Positions 50,763-60,154 are shown, numbered from the stretch's first letter. The stretch is 64,000 bases of DNA from an uncultured bacterium (GCA_900551915.1 URXT01000007.1:1-64000), one strand, 5' to 3'. Program-made: numbers and translations. Notes: generated from the sequence alone by a model not told the origin.

Positions 50763-53700
50763 ATGAGAAGTGGTAAAAGATTTTTAACTGGATTAATGAT
50801 TGCGGTGGTACTGTCGTCGGTTAATATTGTTTCTGCTACAGAGAGGACTACTGTTAATGAAAATGAAACTCTTAACATACATGAATTGTTATTTGAAAAT
50901 ATAAACTACGACGGCGACGGCGGAGTAATAGAAAATAAAGGTACAATTTCAGTTGAAGAGAGTAACTTTTATAATAACTCTGCTAACGACGGTGGTGCTA
51001 TATGGAATGACGGAATTGTTACGGAATTTGAAGGCAATACTTTCAACAATAACACTGCCAGTCAGTTGCATGTAGAAAATATTGAAAATGCAAATACTAC
51101 AATTACTCAATATAGTGGACTTGGTGGTGCTATTTATACAAATAAAGATTTAACTGTTGATAACAGCGAATTTACAGAAAATAATGCTGCAACCGGCGGC
51201 GGAGCAATCTACAATAATTACAATATTGTAGATTCAAATTTAACAGTGAAAAATTCTAAATTTACCAATAATACAGCAAAGTCAGTTATTGAAACCACAA
51301 CACAAACAACAGACCGTAACGGTCAACCTGTAACTAACACGAGAACGGAAATTCTGGGTGTTGGCGGTGCGATTGACACAAATGGAAACTTATTTGTTGA
51401 AAACAGTCAATTTGACGGTAATTTAGCGGGAAGTAGCGGTGGAGCTATAAGTAGCACAGGGCGGAATGTAAATATAAAAAATAGCAGCTTCAACGGTAAT
51501 ATTGCAGAAGATAAATATATCGGCGGCGGTGCTATTTATTCAATAAATAATGGTACTGTAAATATTGAAAATTCCACATTTACCTCAAATGAAGCAAAAG
51601 CAAACGGTGGTGCTTTATATGTTGAGGGTGGCACAACGCAAATTACAGATACAAATTTCATAAATAACAAGGCAGGTAAAAAAGGCGGTGCTATTGCTGT
51701 TGGTAATGTATATGCAGCAGAGGATGAATATTCTCCAACAACAACCCTGAATATTACTGCAAAAGATAAAGATGTTACTTTTAAGGGTAATGAAGCAGCA
51801 GTAGGGAAAGATATAAATTTAACAAAAAGCATTTTAAATTTGAATGCAAATGAAGGCAAAAATATTATTTTTAACGGAGGCATTTCAGGTAAGGCAGCTG
51901 TTATTAATATCAACGATAAGGCGGTTAATCCTGATATAGCTTCAACCGGAACTATCAATATAAATAACTATGTCACCCCCGACGAAAACTCGAGCCTTTC
52001 AGTCAACCTGAAAGCCGGCACTCTCGCTTTAACTAAAGATAATTACCTGAACGGCACGGACTTAACCCTTGAAGAAGGTTCTCTGCTTGACTTAGCAAAC
52101 AATAATGTTGGCGAAATGAACTTAAACAGCCTGACTTCCAACAACGCAAACCTAAAAATAGACATGAACCTTGCAAGTTCCAACCAAATCTTCGACACAA
52201 TCAAAGCAAACACAGCAACAGGTATTTTAAACCTCCAAAACGTAAATATTACCTCAGACTTCGCAGATACAACCAAAAACGAATACACAGCCTCAATCAC
52301 TCCGGACGGTATGGAATTAAAAACTCCTGAAAACGGAATTAACGTGCTGACAAACGATTACGTTTATACAATAACAGCCAAAGACAACAATCTAACCGTA
52401 AACCGCCATGCAGATGAAAACGGCGAAGCTCTCAAAACCGACGGCTTCACAGTTGCCGTAAACCAGACAGATAAAGTCGGCGGTGTAGATGTAACTTTGT
52501 CCGATGACAGAATTTATTCAGCCAACAGCGATATTAAAATAACCGCAACAAATTCGGAAACCGGCTGGACAGGAAACCTCGGCGGAAAATCCTTAACCGT
52601 AAACGGCAATGGTTACACCCTCGACGGTGAAGATAACATCGGATTTGCAATAAATAACAACCAAACCATAACCTTTAACGACACAAACATTAAAGGTTTT
52701 GCCCCAACTCCGGAAAGAAAAGCTGCCCTGACAATCAATGACGGCGGAGCTGTAAACATTAACGCCTCAAACAACGATGTTTCAATCGGCAGCAATTCAA
52801 GTACAGACGTAATCTATCTTGACGGAACTTCTTCAAAAGCATTCCTGACAACAGAAAATAACAAATCAATTACGCTTAATGACAAAATAAGTTCCGCAAA
52901 CTCTTCAAACGAACTTAATCTAAACGGCAACGGCACAATAACCTTTGCAGGCATTGCCCAAAAACTTACCCTTAATAACAATAACTCAAACACAGTCCAT
53001 AACGCACACGTTGACGGCGTAAACTACAATCTCAACAGTGGAATGGTAACTTTCACAAAAGATGAATACTTAAACGGTCAGGGAAATAAAAATACTCTGA
53101 ACTTTAACGGCGGAACCCTGAACCTCATCAACAATTCAGTCGGAACAATCGACCTTGCCGCTATAAACATTAACTCAAATTCAAATATTATGCTTGATGC
53201 AGATTTGGCACAAGAAACAATGGATAAAATTACTGCCGGCAGTGCAACCGCCAACAAAGACGCAATCCTAAACGTAAGCGAAATAAATCTTTTGAGCGAC
53301 GCAACCAAAGACAAAGTAGAAATTAACGCAGTTGACCCAACAGTTACTCTTAATGAAAATGATACCCTTGCAAATCATATTGCAACGACCGTAACGGAAG
53401 TCGCCTACTCCCCAATCTACAAATACGGCGTCGGCTACGACCCTGCAACCGGCAATTTCTCCTTCACACGCGGCTCAAGTCAAAACTACAACAACGTAAA
53501 CCCGTCCGTAATGGTTGGTCCCGTTGCAGCACAACTTGGCGGATACATGGGAATGCTCGACACTTACAACAACGCTTTCAACAACATGGACATGCGTATG
53601 TTAAACCCTGCAAGTGTCAGAATGGCTCAAAAACAAGCTAACAGATATGCCATAACCGAAGAAGCCGATGGAGTAACCTACAAAGTTAACGAAACAAATT

Positions 53701-54497
53701 CAGGCGGAACCTGGGTAAGGCCTTTCGCCGCATACGATAGCGTAGGACTAAGTAACGGCCCCAAAGTAAGCAACATGTCTTACGGAACCTTTATTGGCGG
53801 CGATAGTGCAATTCACCAGTTCAAAAATGGCGGCGAAGGCGTTCTAAGTGCTCACGTATCCTATCTTGGAAGCCACCAATCCTTCAACGGCAACAGCATT
53901 TACCAGAACGGCGGCAACTTAGGCTTAACAGGAACTTATTACAAAGGCAACTTCTTCAGCGGTTTAACTGTAAACGCAGGTGCAAGTATAGCCGACGCAA
54001 GTACACGTTATGGCAACGAAGATTTCCCGATGTTAACAGCCGGTATTGCAAACAAAACAGGCTACAACTTTGAATTCAAAGACGGTAGATTCATAATCCA
54101 GCCAAGCCTGCTCTTAAGCTACACATTCGTAAACACCTTTGACTACACAAACGCAGCCGGTGTAAGCATAAACGGCGACCCGCTTCACGCATTCCAAATT
54201 TCACCGAATGTAAGATTTGCCCTGAACACCAAAAACAACTGGCAGCCATATTTTACAGTCGGAATGAACTGGAACATTATGAACGATTCGGAATTTACGG
54301 CAAACATGGCGACATTGCCTGATTTAAGTATGAAACCATATGTTCAGTACGGCTTAGGCATTCAAAAAACGATAAACGATAACTTCACAGCTTACGGTCA
54401 AGTCCTGTTACGCCACGGGGGCAGAAACGGTATAGCCGCGAATGCGGGCTTGAGGTATATCTTCGGGCATGAGAGTAAGACGAATGAAAATATTTAA
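50763..54497 (+). CDS. Pmp-type autotransporter adhesin
   Basis: 1244 residues. Signal peptide MRSGKRFLTGLMIAVVLSSV then NIVSA. The N-terminal passenger (to about 400) has chlamydial polymorphic-membrane-protein repeats, FxxN followed by GGA(I/L): FYNNSANDGGAI, FTENNAATGGGAI, FDGNLAGSSGGAI, FTSNEAKANGGAL, FINNKAGKKGGAI, which build a right-handed beta-helix. A second passenger part to about 900 is Asn/Asp/Thr-rich. The C-terminal 280 residues from GTWVRPFAAYDSVGL to NAGLRYIFG are an autotransporter beta-barrel that inserts in the outer membrane. Codon use changes near 51960 from A/T-ending to C-ending, so the gene looks chimeric. Expression is probably phase-variable. Confidence 0.88.
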   Translation: MRSGKRFLTGLMIAVVLSSVNIVSATERTTVNENETLNIHELLFENINYDGDGGVIENKGTISVEESNFYNNSANDGGAIWNDGIVTEFEGNTFNNNTASQLHVENIENANTTITQYSGLGGAIYTNKDLTVDNSEFTENNAATGGGAIYNNYNIVDSNLTVKNSKFTNNTAKSVIETTTQTTDRNGQPVTNTRTEILGVGGAIDTNGNLFVENSQFDGNLAGSSGGAISSTGRNVNIKNSSFNGNIAEDKYIGGGAIYSINNGTVNIENSTFTSNEAKANGGALYVEGGTTQITDTNFINNKAGKKGGAIAVGNVYAAEDEYSPTTTLNITAKDKDVTFKGNEAAVGKDINLTKSILNLNANEGKNIIFNGGISGKAAVININDKAVNPDIASTGTININNYVTPDENSSLSVNLKAGTLALTKDNYLNGTDLTLEEGSLLDLANNNVGEMNLNSLTSNNANLKIDMNLASSNQIFDTIKANTATGILNLQNVNITSDFADTTKNEYTASITPDGMELKTPENGINVLTNDYVYTITAKDNNLTVNRHADENGEALKTDGFTVAVNQTDKVGGVDVTLSDDRIYSANSDIKITATNSETGWTGNLGGKSLTVNGNGYTLDGEDNIGFAINNNQTITFNDTNIKGFAPTPERKAALTINDGGAVNINASNNDVSIGSNSSTDVIYLDGTSSKAFLTTENNKSITLNDKISSANSSNELNLNGNGTITFAGIAQKLTLNNNNSNTVHNAHVDGVNYNLNSGMVTFTKDEYLNGQGNKNTLNFNGGTLNLINNSVGTIDLAAININSNSNIMLDADLAQETMDKITAGSATANKDAILNVSEINLLSDATKDKVEINAVDPTVTLNENDTLANHIATTVTEVAYSPIYKYGVGYDPATGNFSFTRGSSQNYNNVNPSVMVGPVAAQLGGYMGMLDTYNNAFNNMDMRMLNPASVRMAQKQANRYAITEEADGVTYKVNETNSGGTWVRPFAAYDSVGLSNGPKVSNMSYGTFIGGDSAIHQFKNGGEGVLSAHVSYLGSHQSFNGNSIYQNGGNLGLTGTYYKGNFFSGLTVNAGASIADASTRYGNEDFPMLTAGIANKTGYNFEFKDGRFIIQPSLLLSYTFVNTFDYTNAAGVSINGDPLHAFQISPNVRFALNTKNNWQPYFTVGMNWNIMNDSEFTANMATLPDLSMKPYVQYGLGIQKTINDNFTAYGQVLLRHGGRNGIAANAGLRYIFGHESKTNENI

Positions 54498-54517
54498 ACG
54501 CATAAATTAGTTTTAAG

Positions 54518-54576
54518 CCGCAGGAAAATGTAAACCCGATAATTTATATGGAAATTTACATTACCTGCGGTTTTTA
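54518..54576. terminator. Bidirectional terminator between autotransporter and integrase genes
   Basis: CCGCAGG (54518-54524) / CCTGCGG (54564-54570) with inner AATGTAAA/TTTACATT pairing and a following T5. Confidence 0.88.
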
Positions 54577-54605
54577 CATGGTTTAATCGGCTTAGGTTGG
54601 ATTTT

Positions 54606-55682
54606 TTAATAGTTCATATACTTAGCTGTCATATTAGCAAGCACCTTTGCAGTGCTTTTTGTAGTTAAATGAGTATATCGTTTTACCATTGCTAAGGTTT
54701 TATGTCCTAATACTTCGGCTATTTGTAATAAAGAACAACCATCTATAGCCAAGTAACTTGCACAAGTATGACGTAAATCATGAAATCTAAAATCCTTTAA
54801 TTTTGCTTCTTTACAAACTTTTTTCCAATACCAAGTAAAATCTTTAGGAGTTTTGCCGTCTACACTTGGAAATACATATTTTGTTAAAATGTTTTGAGAT
54901 TTATAATGTTGTTTAAGCAAATCTATAATTTCTGGCGTAATTGCAACACCTCTATCTTCACCATTTTTTGTATTTTTAAATACCAAAAATGGCTGTTCTA
55001 CGTCTAAATAAACATTTTGCCACATTAACTTTCTAAGTTCACCATATCTTGCACCAGTAGAAAGAGCCATTTTAATTAGAAGATAAATATCACTTTGTTC
55101 TTGATATTTCTTGCTGGTAATTAGCAAAGATTTAAGTTCACTTTCTGACAAAAAACGAGTGCGTCCCTTGCCTTCTGAAAACTTTTTAACCTTTGAAACT
55201 GGATTTTTGTTAATCCACTCAAGTTCATTAATCGCATACGTAAATACAATTGACAAGCAAGCTAAATATCTGTTTGCAGTTATTGTTGAACGGTGTTTAC
55301 TTTTTCCGCTTGGATTAGGTTCTAAAAGCAATTCGTCTCTACATTTAGCTATCAAACTTGAAGATACATCACCTATTGCATAATTACCTATTTTATTTTT
55401 CCACCATGTTAGATATGTTTTGTATTTTACCTTGTCTGAATGCCTGTTAGGCAAAACTAAAAAAATATATCTATTAATAAGTTCAGTCATAGTACGCTTT
55501 TTATACTCGTACAAAAACTTTGCACCGTCATTCATTTTAGCTTGTTCAATTGCCATAATCCAATGTTCAGCATCAATTTTACGGTCAAATGTTTTAGAGA
55601 TTGTCTTTCTGCCGATAGTTCTCACATTTGCTAAATATCTTTTTTGTCCTTTTTTAGTATAGCGTAACCTTATTTCAGCCAT
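54606..55682 (-). CDS. int: Tyrosine integrase of the element
   Basis: 358 residues. An AP2-like arm-binding domain (IRLRYTKKGQKRYLANVRTI) starts the protein, a core-binding SAM-like domain spans about 60-170, and the catalytic domain carries Arg in STGARYGELRKLMW, Lys in FKNTKNGEDR, His-x-x-Arg in HDLRHTCASYLA, His in LGHKTLAMV and Tyr in KRYTHLT. It lies 280 bases from attR, facing away, as in many genomic islands. Expected to recombine the 27-bp ffs core. Confidence 0.95.
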   Translation of the reverse strand: MAEIRLRYTKKGQKRYLANVRTIGRKTISKTFDRKIDAEHWIMAIEQAKMNDGAKFLYEYKKRTMTELINRYIFLVLPNRHSDKVKYKTYLTWWKNKIGNYAIGDVSSSLIAKCRDELLLEPNPSGKSKHRSTITANRYLACLSIVFTYAINELEWINKNPVSKVKKFSEGKGRTRFLSESELKSLLITSKKYQEQSDIYLLIKMALSTGARYGELRKLMWQNVYLDVEQPFLVFKNTKNGEDRGVAITPEIIDLLKQHYKSQNILTKYVFPSVDGKTPKDFTWYWKKVCKEAKLKDFRFHDLRHTCASYLAIDGCSLLQIAEVLGHKTLAMVKRYTHLTTKSTAKVLANMTAKYMNY

Positions 55683-55954
55683 AAATTTAAGTTACTGAAA
55701 AGAGAAAATAAGGTCAAATCAAGATTTGATACAGTTTTCAGCGTTATATATTGTTATAAGTTACTATTGCAAACTATTAAATATATTTTTTTAAACGGTA
55801 ATAATTGGTGATATTTAATAATAACATTAAATTTATTTTATTTTTTTGCTACTGATTAGTACAATTAACTTTCTAAATTACCAACATTTTGCCAACATTT
55901 TTTGATTTTTAAACTTTTTTAAAAACGGATAATGCAATTATATTGTGTTTATGC

Positions 55955-55991
55955 TATAATAAATTCAGCCGTGCTCCACGGGGAATTGCAA
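55955..55991 (+). promoter_or_regulatory. attR with the element-borne replacement promoter of ffs
   Basis: TATAAT (55955-55960) and the 27-bp core 55965-55991 rebuild the 5' end of the SRP RNA gene. Upstream the sequence differs from attL: the attL TTGCAC box is not there, and only ATGCAA (55932-55937) stands at -35 distance, so promoter strength may have changed. Confidence 0.7.
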
Positions 55992-56228
55992 TCCCTTGAC
56001 CGGAAGTTAACGCCGGGTGCAGAGCCTGTTGTGAGGGTTTGGCGGGCAGGGTAAAAGTTAATATTTTTGTTGAGGCTTAAGGTTGAAGCGGCGTAAAACT
56101 CCGAACCGTGTCAGGATGGAAACATAGCAGCACTAAGGTGACCTTTGCGGGTGTTTTAATCTTAAGAAGAGAAAATATTTTCCGATACTTTTGTCAGGCA
56201 AATTCGATAGACAGAGGCACGGCTTTTA
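55966..56228 (+). ncRNA. ffs: Signal recognition particle RNA (large bacterial type)
   Basis: About 262 bases closed by AGCCGTGC (55967-55974) / GCACGGCT (56217-56224) and ended by TTTTAT. GTGCTCCACGGGGAATTGCA at the 5' end is Alu-domain sequence. CCGTGTCAGGATGGAAAC then ATAGCAGCACTAAGG (about 56106-56140) is the conserved helix-8 region with GGAA tetraloop and the A-rich internal loop that binds Ffh. Essential for membrane-protein targeting. The element integrated in its first 26 bases and restored them. Confidence 0.92.
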
Positions 56229-56243
56229 TATTTAAATTTAAAG

Positions 56244-57197
56244 TTATTTCAATTCTTTATCAACAATATATCTTGGTCTGCCCTTTACTTCCAAGAAGAT
56301 TTGTCCTATATATTCGCCGATTGTACCAAGACAGAAAAGTTCAATACCGCCAAAAAAGCAGCTCATTATTAAATCAATTACCCAGTCATGCTGAAAATGT
56401 GCAAAGAAAATTTTGTTGCAAACTGCAATTGAGCCCATAATTATGCTCACAATAGTCATACAAATGCCAAATACAGAAACTATACGGAGAGGAATTACAC
56501 TGTAAGAAGTAATTCCGTTTAGTGCCAAGGTTGATAGATTAAATAAATTAAACTTTGACTTCCCTGCAATACGCGGTTTTACATCAAACTTCACATATGC
56601 CGTTTTAAAACCGACATCATTAAAAAATCCACGCAAGAATAAGTATCTTTCGTTAAATTGAGCCATAACATCAAGTGCATGGCAGCTTACAAGCCTGAAA
56701 TCCGAATGATTTGGCGGAATATTCGCGCCAAGCAGATTCATAACTTTATAAAAAAGTATAGCAGTGAATTTTTTAAAGAAGGAATCAGTTTTTCTATCAT
56801 TTCTAATCCCTGAAACTACATCATAGCCCTGCATGTATTTGTCTATAAACTTTTCAATAGCCCACTCATCCTGCTGCAAATCCGCATCAATTGAAACAAC
56901 ACAATCACATCCGATTTTTTTTACAGCTTCAAGACCAGCAATTATTGCTTTTTGATTACCGAAATTTTTTATGAATTTTTGACCTTTTATTGCTCTGTTT
57001 CTTTTATGAAGTTCTTCAATTATCTCCCATGTTCTGTCTTTTGAGCCGTCATCAACAAAGTATAAATAACTGTCACGCCTTATTTTATTGGCTTTAATCA
57101 GATGTTCCAAAACCTGAAGAAGCCTGGCAGCAGTAGCATTTATACATAATTCCTCATTATAACACGGGATAATAACAGCAAGTGTCGGGATATTCAT
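56244..57197 (-). CDS. Family-2 glycosyltransferase (polyprenol-phosphate glycosyltransferase type)
   Basis: 317 residues. LAVIIPCYNEELCINATAARL starts the GT-A fold; DDGSKDRTWEI and SIDADLQQDEW carry the UDP-sugar/metal Asp residues. Two membrane helices at the C-terminus (about 230-295) as in GtrB/ArnC/DPM1-like enzymes. Transfers a sugar to undecaprenyl phosphate in the inner membrane. Ends 16 bases from the ffs terminator. Confidence 0.9.
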   Translation of the reverse strand: MNIPTLAVIIPCYNEELCINATAARLLQVLEHLIKANKIRRDSYLYFVDDGSKDRTWEIIEELHKRNRAIKGQKFIKNFGNQKAIIAGLEAVKKIGCDCVVSIDADLQQDEWAIEKFIDKYMQGYDVVSGIRNDRKTDSFFKKFTAILFYKVMNLLGANIPPNHSDFRLVSCHALDVMAQFNERYLFLRGFFNDVGFKTAYVKFDVKPRIAGKSKFNLFNLSTLALNGITSYSVIPLRIVSVFGICMTIVSIIMGSIAVCNKIFFAHFQHDWVIDLIMSCFFGGIELFCLGTIGEYIGQIFLEVKGRPRYIVDKELK

Positions 57198-57264
57198 TCT
57201 TTCTCTTCCTTAATTTCCTTTTTTATAATATAATACTTTAGTAATAAGCGCAAGGATTTTTAAG

Positions 57265-58107
57265 ATGGCTGTTAAAAAATTTATACTAAATGCAGATGAT
57301 TTTGGCATGACAAAGGATTATAACAGAGCAGTAATGTACGCCTACAGCAGAGGCTTTCTAAAAAGCGCCAGTTTGTGCGCAAACGGTGAGGCTTTTGATA
57401 ATGCGGTCAATGAGGTTTTGCCTGAATGCCCCAGGTTGGGTGTTGGCGTACATCTTAATATCATTGAAGGTAAAGCGCTTACTAAATGTAACCTTTTAAC
57501 AAATGATAAAAATGAATTTAATAACGGATATCTTGCTTTAATTCTGAAATCCGGAAACAAAGATTTCAAAAATCAGGTTGAAAAAGAATTTCGTGCACAA
57601 ATAGAAAAGGTGCTTCAATACACAAAACCAGACCATATTGATTCCCATGTTCATACGCACGCCATTCCTGAAATATTCAAAATTACAGTAAAACTTACAA
57701 AAGAATACAACATTCCATATATCAGAACACAGTATGAAGAATTTTATAATGTGCCGGAACTCTCAAGACATCTGAATTTCAAATATCCGGTTAATATTTT
57801 AAAAATAATCTTGCTGAACTTTTTTACCGCGCAGAATAAACAATATTTATCTGGCAAAAATATAAAAACCAATGATTATCTACTGGGCGTCGGCTACACC
57901 GGAATGATGGACAACAAAACAATTGAATACGGTCTTTCTGCGCTTCCTGATGAAGATTGTATTGCAGAAGCGCTAATTCATCCTTGCAAATACTCATCTG
58001 ATATAAAAAATCAGCATATGAAAGAATTTCTGATTACTCAAGACAGAGATTTGGAAACAAAAATTTACGGGTTAGGGTTTGAAATAACAAATTACAAACA
58101 GATTTAA
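57265..58107 (+). CDS. YdjC/ChbG-family carbohydrate deacetylase
   Basis: 280 residues. FILNADDFGMTKDYNRAV gives the metal Asp, GVHLNIIEG a His, and DHIDSHVHTHAIPEIF the metal His cluster; KYPVNILK and ALIHPCKYSSD follow the family. Removes acetyl from N-acetylated saccharides, for example chitooligosaccharides or hopanoid-linked sugars (HpnK). Overlaps the next gene by one base (TAATG) and is divergent from the glycosyltransferase. Confidence 0.88.
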   Translation: MAVKKFILNADDFGMTKDYNRAVMYAYSRGFLKSASLCANGEAFDNAVNEVLPECPRLGVGVHLNIIEGKALTKCNLLTNDKNEFNNGYLALILKSGNKDFKNQVEKEFRAQIEKVLQYTKPDHIDSHVHTHAIPEIFKITVKLTKEYNIPYIRTQYEEFYNVPELSRHLNFKYPVNILKIILLNFFTAQNKQYLSGKNIKTNDYLLGVGYTGMMDNKTIEYGLSALPDEDCIAEALIHPCKYSSDIKNQHMKEFLITQDRDLETKIYGLGFEITNYKQI

Positions 58108-59912
58108 TGAAAAAATTTTTACAGATATTTTATCTAATTATATTATTTGCACTGTTTTGCATTTATGAAGTTTACGAAAACAGCGGCACGAAAGTCATTG
58201 AAGTTTTAACGCCGGTAAAATTTGCAATTGATATGAATAACAACGGCATTGCAGATGAAGGCGAAACAATATGCATTCCTGAAATTGACGCTTTGACATC
58301 AGATTTGCACATTATGCAGGAGGATTTAATCAAAGCGCTGAAAATTTCAAATACAGACGCAATAAATGCCGGGTTTGCAGGTGATAATTTTGCAAAACAA
58401 ACACTTTTAAATAAAAAAGTTAAATTGCAGTATACAGGAAAAGCCAACTCCGAATGCAAATTTGCAAACATAATTTTTGATGAAGACAAGAATTACTCCG
58501 AGGAATTTTTAAAATCAGGCTTTGCAATAAAAGACAACAAACTTGTAAATCCTGAACTTTTCAATGTAAAACTCAGTGAAACAAAGAAATTAGACCTTGT
58601 AATTGTAAACCGAAAAAGCAGAAAATTTCACCGGCTTAACTGTAAGTTTGGCCTGAATTCCGGCGACTATGAAATACTTCCGATGAAAGAGGCGCTTTCA
58701 AAATACGAAAAATGCAAATATTGCATAGTTAGGCCGGCTGCGCAAAAGAAATTACAAACACATGACGCAAAAATTATAGACAAATCAGCATATCCGGAGG
58801 TTTTTCAAACTGATGGAATAAAATTTATTGTTTCGGATTACACAAATAATCTCAAACCGGACAATAAATGCGCCCATCAGCTTTGCAAAGAGGTAGTTTC
58901 ACTGATAAATTCTACAAACTCAACACTTGATATGGCAATTTATGACTGGAATAATATTCCCGAAATCATAAATGCTTTAAACAATGCAAAAGCAAGAGGT
59001 GTTACTCTACGCGTAATTTATGACAAGCGCACAGGCGACAACTTCTATCCGGAAACCGAGGAATTTGTGAAAACGCTTGAAAATGTCCGCTCTGATGAAA
59101 TCGAAGGGAGCAAAACCCTGACTTCAATGCTTATGCATAACAAGTTCATAATATCTGACAGAAAAAAGCTTTTGACAGGCTCCATGAACTTTTCGACAAC
59201 CGGCCTTTCGGGGTTTAACGCTAATAACATAGCAATCATCAATTCTCCGGAAATGGCCGGGTATTATACAAAAGAATTCAACCAGATGTTTGAAGGAAAA
59301 TTCCACAAACTTAAAGAAAAACTGAATTCCAACAATGTTTTTAAAGCCGGTAATTCAACATTAACAGTTTATTTTTCTCCGCAGGACAAAACCGTTGAAA
59401 ATGCGCTTGTGCCTTTAATTAACAGCGCCCAAAATTATATTTATCTTCCGGTTTTTGTAATTACGCACAACAGCATGACCGACGCTTTAATAAAAGCTCA
59501 TAACCGCGGAGTTGAGGTAAAAATAATTCTTGATGCTACAGCGACGCGAACTACACACTCAACGCACTCAGTTCTTAGAAATGCCGGAATTCCTCTAAAA
59601 ACAGAGAATTACGCCGGCAAAATTCATAACAAATCAATGATTATTGATGATAAATATATCGTAACGGGTTCAATGAACTTTTCAAACAGCGGCGAAAACA
59701 AAAACGATGAAAACTGTGTAATAATTGAAAATCCGGAACTTGCAAAATTCTACAAGGGCTGGTTTATATTTATCTGGAATAAAATCCCAGACAAATTCCT
59801 TAACTTCACAGCCCGTCCTGAAAGCAGAGAATCAATCGGTTCCTGCTACGACGGCATTGACAATGATTATGATGGAAAAATCGATTTTGTAGATGAAGGC
59901 TGCAGGCAATAA
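58107..59912 (+). CDS. Phospholipase-D-like protein with two HKD motifs and an N-terminal anchor
   Basis: 601 residues. Membrane helix LQIFYLIILFALFCIYEVY at the N-terminus; residues 25-215 resemble a nuclease-type domain with a FHRLNCKFG / KCKYCIV Cys motif. Two PLD repeats follow: MHNKFIISDRKKLLTGSMNF (about 345-365) and IHNKSMIIDDKYIVTGSMNF (about 508-528). The C-terminus has SCYDGIDNDYDGKIDFVDEG, a calcium-loop-like MYXO-type motif of secreted proteins. Possible nuclease or phospholipase at the cell surface. Coupled to the deacetylase gene. Confidence 0.85.
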   Translation: MKKFLQIFYLIILFALFCIYEVYENSGTKVIEVLTPVKFAIDMNNNGIADEGETICIPEIDALTSDLHIMQEDLIKALKISNTDAINAGFAGDNFAKQTLLNKKVKLQYTGKANSECKFANIIFDEDKNYSEEFLKSGFAIKDNKLVNPELFNVKLSETKKLDLVIVNRKSRKFHRLNCKFGLNSGDYEILPMKEALSKYEKCKYCIVRPAAQKKLQTHDAKIIDKSAYPEVFQTDGIKFIVSDYTNNLKPDNKCAHQLCKEVVSLINSTNSTLDMAIYDWNNIPEIINALNNAKARGVTLRVIYDKRTGDNFYPETEEFVKTLENVRSDEIEGSKTLTSMLMHNKFIISDRKKLLTGSMNFSTTGLSGFNANNIAIINSPEMAGYYTKEFNQMFEGKFHKLKEKLNSNNVFKAGNSTLTVYFSPQDKTVENALVPLINSAQNYIYLPVFVITHNSMTDALIKAHNRGVEVKIILDATATRTTHSTHSVLRNAGIPLKTENYAGKIHNKSMIIDDKYIVTGSMNFSNSGENKNDENCVIIENPELAKFYKGWFIFIWNKIPDKFLNFTARPESRESIGSCYDGIDNDYDGKIDFVDEGCRQ

Positions 59913-60046
59913 GCTGTTTTTCAAAAATTAGGCGAAAGTATTATTCAAAAAGTGTCTGCGGGTTAACATTTAGTAGAATGTTTTGTGCTGCAAAAAAAGC
60001 TAACATATAAATGTAAATCCTCAACTCTTCTGATTGCTCAGTTTAT

Positions 60047-60075
60047 GCCCCGCAAAGTGCGGGGCTTTTCTTTTG
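60047..60075 (+). terminator. Terminator after the PLD-like gene
   Basis: GCCCCGCA (60047-60054) / TGCGGGGC (60058-60065), then TTTTCTTTT. The 130 bases before it hold no gene that I can see. Confidence 0.9.
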
Positions 60076-60154
60076 TCACAATTTGTAAATAATTTTGCAC
60101 AAAAAAACTTAATATAGTATTATTAATCTATATAATACTTTGAAAGGGCTTGAA

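Larger units (their letters stand above)
41608..55991. mobile_element. 14.4-kb integrative element inserted in the SRP RNA gene
   Basis: Bounded by attL (41567-41607) and attR (55951-55991), with a tyrosine integrase gene (54606-55682) next to attR and regenerated full-length ffs beyond it. Contents: DNA-binding and small regulatory genes, retron-like reverse transcriptase, serine recombinase, hicAB, RloC-like nuclease candidate, second tyrosine recombinase, invertible promoter, Pmp-type autotransporter. No phage structural or conjugation genes. Gene bodies in its left half are noticeably more AT-rich than the flanking chromosome. Confidence 0.85.

Noticed and set aside
50733..50763. Autotransporter start at 50733
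   Set aside because: The extra ten residues would spoil the signal peptide; the ATG at 50763 gives a standard positively charged start and hydrophobic core.
41608..55991. Prophage
   Set aside because: No terminase, portal, capsid, tail or lysis gene is visible; integrase plus defence and surface cargo fits an integrative or satellite element.
41608..55991. Integrative conjugative element
   Set aside because: No relaxase, coupling protein or type IV secretion gene is found, although inverted repeats at 43672-43704 could be a mobilisation origin.
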